A stretch of DNA of 5,659 nucleotides from Armatimonadota bacterium (lineage in GTDB: Bacteria; Sysuimicrobiota; Sysuimicrobiia; Sysuimicrobiales; Kaftiobacteriaceae): contig JAIBHM010000201.1 of NCBI GenBank assembly GCA_020028535.1, positions 1-5,659 on the forward strand, written 5' to 3'. The translations under genes were made by a program, and so were the position numbers. Shown here piece after piece: positions 5,343 through 5,659 of the stretch (its first letter is position 1; each line of letters starts with the position of its first letter). The notes beneath the pieces are model-generated. The model made no database searches and was not told the DNA's origin. It saw only the letters and a program-made list of their open reading frames with translations.

Positions 5343-5659
5343 CCACGACAAGCGTCGCGCCTGGGCTCCACTCCACAGAGATCCCCCGCGCCGGAGGCTT
5401 GCGGCGGGCGCTGCGTGCGACATTGGGCCGGTCCTACCCCCGCATTATCGGCGCCAATCGTGATCGCTCCTGGCTGTTCTACGACACCGTACTGCCGCTG
5501 CTGGGAACCATTGCCTTCGTGTACGTCTACAAGGCTCTCGGCGCGCCCGAGCAGTTCATCGGATACGTCATCATGGGCGGCGCGACGACCGCATTCTGGA
5601 TGAACGTGCTGTGGGCGATGGGCGCGCAGTTCTACTGGGACAAGCAGGGCGGGAACCTG
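5339..5659 (+). CDS. ABC-2 type transporter permease, N-terminal part (3' end outside window)
   Basis: An ATG at 5339 opens a frame that runs without a stop to the end of the window (107 codons). It overlaps the ATPase stop by 4 bp (ATGA) and has AGGGGG 7 nt upstream. After a polar, basic N-terminal arm of about 45 residues come two membrane segments, near residues 51-67 ('VLPLLGTIAFVYVYKAL') and 73-95 ('FIGYVIMGGATTAFWMNVLWAMG'), then 'AQFYWDKQGGNL', which corresponds to the cytoplasmic coupling region where ABC-2 permeases usually carry an E-x-E-x-G-T-L-E-like motif. The protein would form the membrane channel driven by the ATPase encoded just before it. The identity as ABC-2 permease rests on layout and topology as much as sequence. 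Confidence 0.85.
   Translation, partial: MTTTSVAPGLHSTEIPRAGGLRRALRATLGRSYPRIIGANRDRSWLFYDTVLPLLGTIAFVYVYKALGAPEQFIGYVIMGGATTAFWMNVLWAMGAQFYWDKQGGNL

Noticed and set aside
4260..5423. Long minus-strand open frame (387 codons) opposite the ABC genes
   Set aside because: It is antisense to an ATPase with every key motif, is rich in Arg/Gln/Asp without recognisable domains, and spans several plus-strand genes; G+C-rich codon use creates such frames.

Overview
The window is about 5.7 kb of G+C-rich bacterial DNA with dense gene packing, 4-bp start/stop overlaps, and GTG and TTG starts alongside ATG. No gene fixes the taxon. The TRAP transporter and aldehyde dehydrogenase suggest a heterotroph scavenging organic acids. 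One apparently leaderless promoter would suit an actinobacterial-, Deinococcus- or Chloroflexota-like lineage, but this is a weak hint only.

Layout: (1) 2-2278, plus strand, is a tripartite TRAP carboxylate transporter: the last 98 codons of a DctP-type binding protein, a 127-nt gap holding a long imperfect hairpin, a complete DctQ small permease, and a DctM large permease whose last ~35 codons are out of frame. (2) 2264-3679, minus strand, is a GabD-like NAD(P)+ aldehyde dehydrogenase, convergent with the TRAP genes. It keeps all catalytic motifs but appears to lack about 16 residues of a conserved helix near the C-terminus. (3) 3680-3855 is a divergent intergenic region with a clear SD for the dehydrogenase and a perfect TATAAT box for the plus-strand operon. 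(4) 3856-5659, plus strand, is a translationally coupled operon: an unrecognised 161-residue basic protein, a DrrA-like ABC-2 ATPase, and the start of its membrane subunit, cut by the window edge.

How the genes work together (inference): the TRAP system would import a carboxylate, possibly one whose breakdown yields a semialdehyde oxidised by the dehydrogenase. The right-hand operon is an unrelated ABC-2 exporter of unknown substrate.

No completely new system is evident. The points most worth a second look are the two apparent deletions of roughly 50 nt near the 3' ends of the two convergent genes (decay or assembly error), the hairpin between binding-protein and permease genes with a related 14-mer upstream of the dehydrogenase, the leaderless-type promoter, and the unknown protein heading the exporter operon. 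No tRNA, rRNA, CRISPR array, insertion sequence or attachment site was seen.
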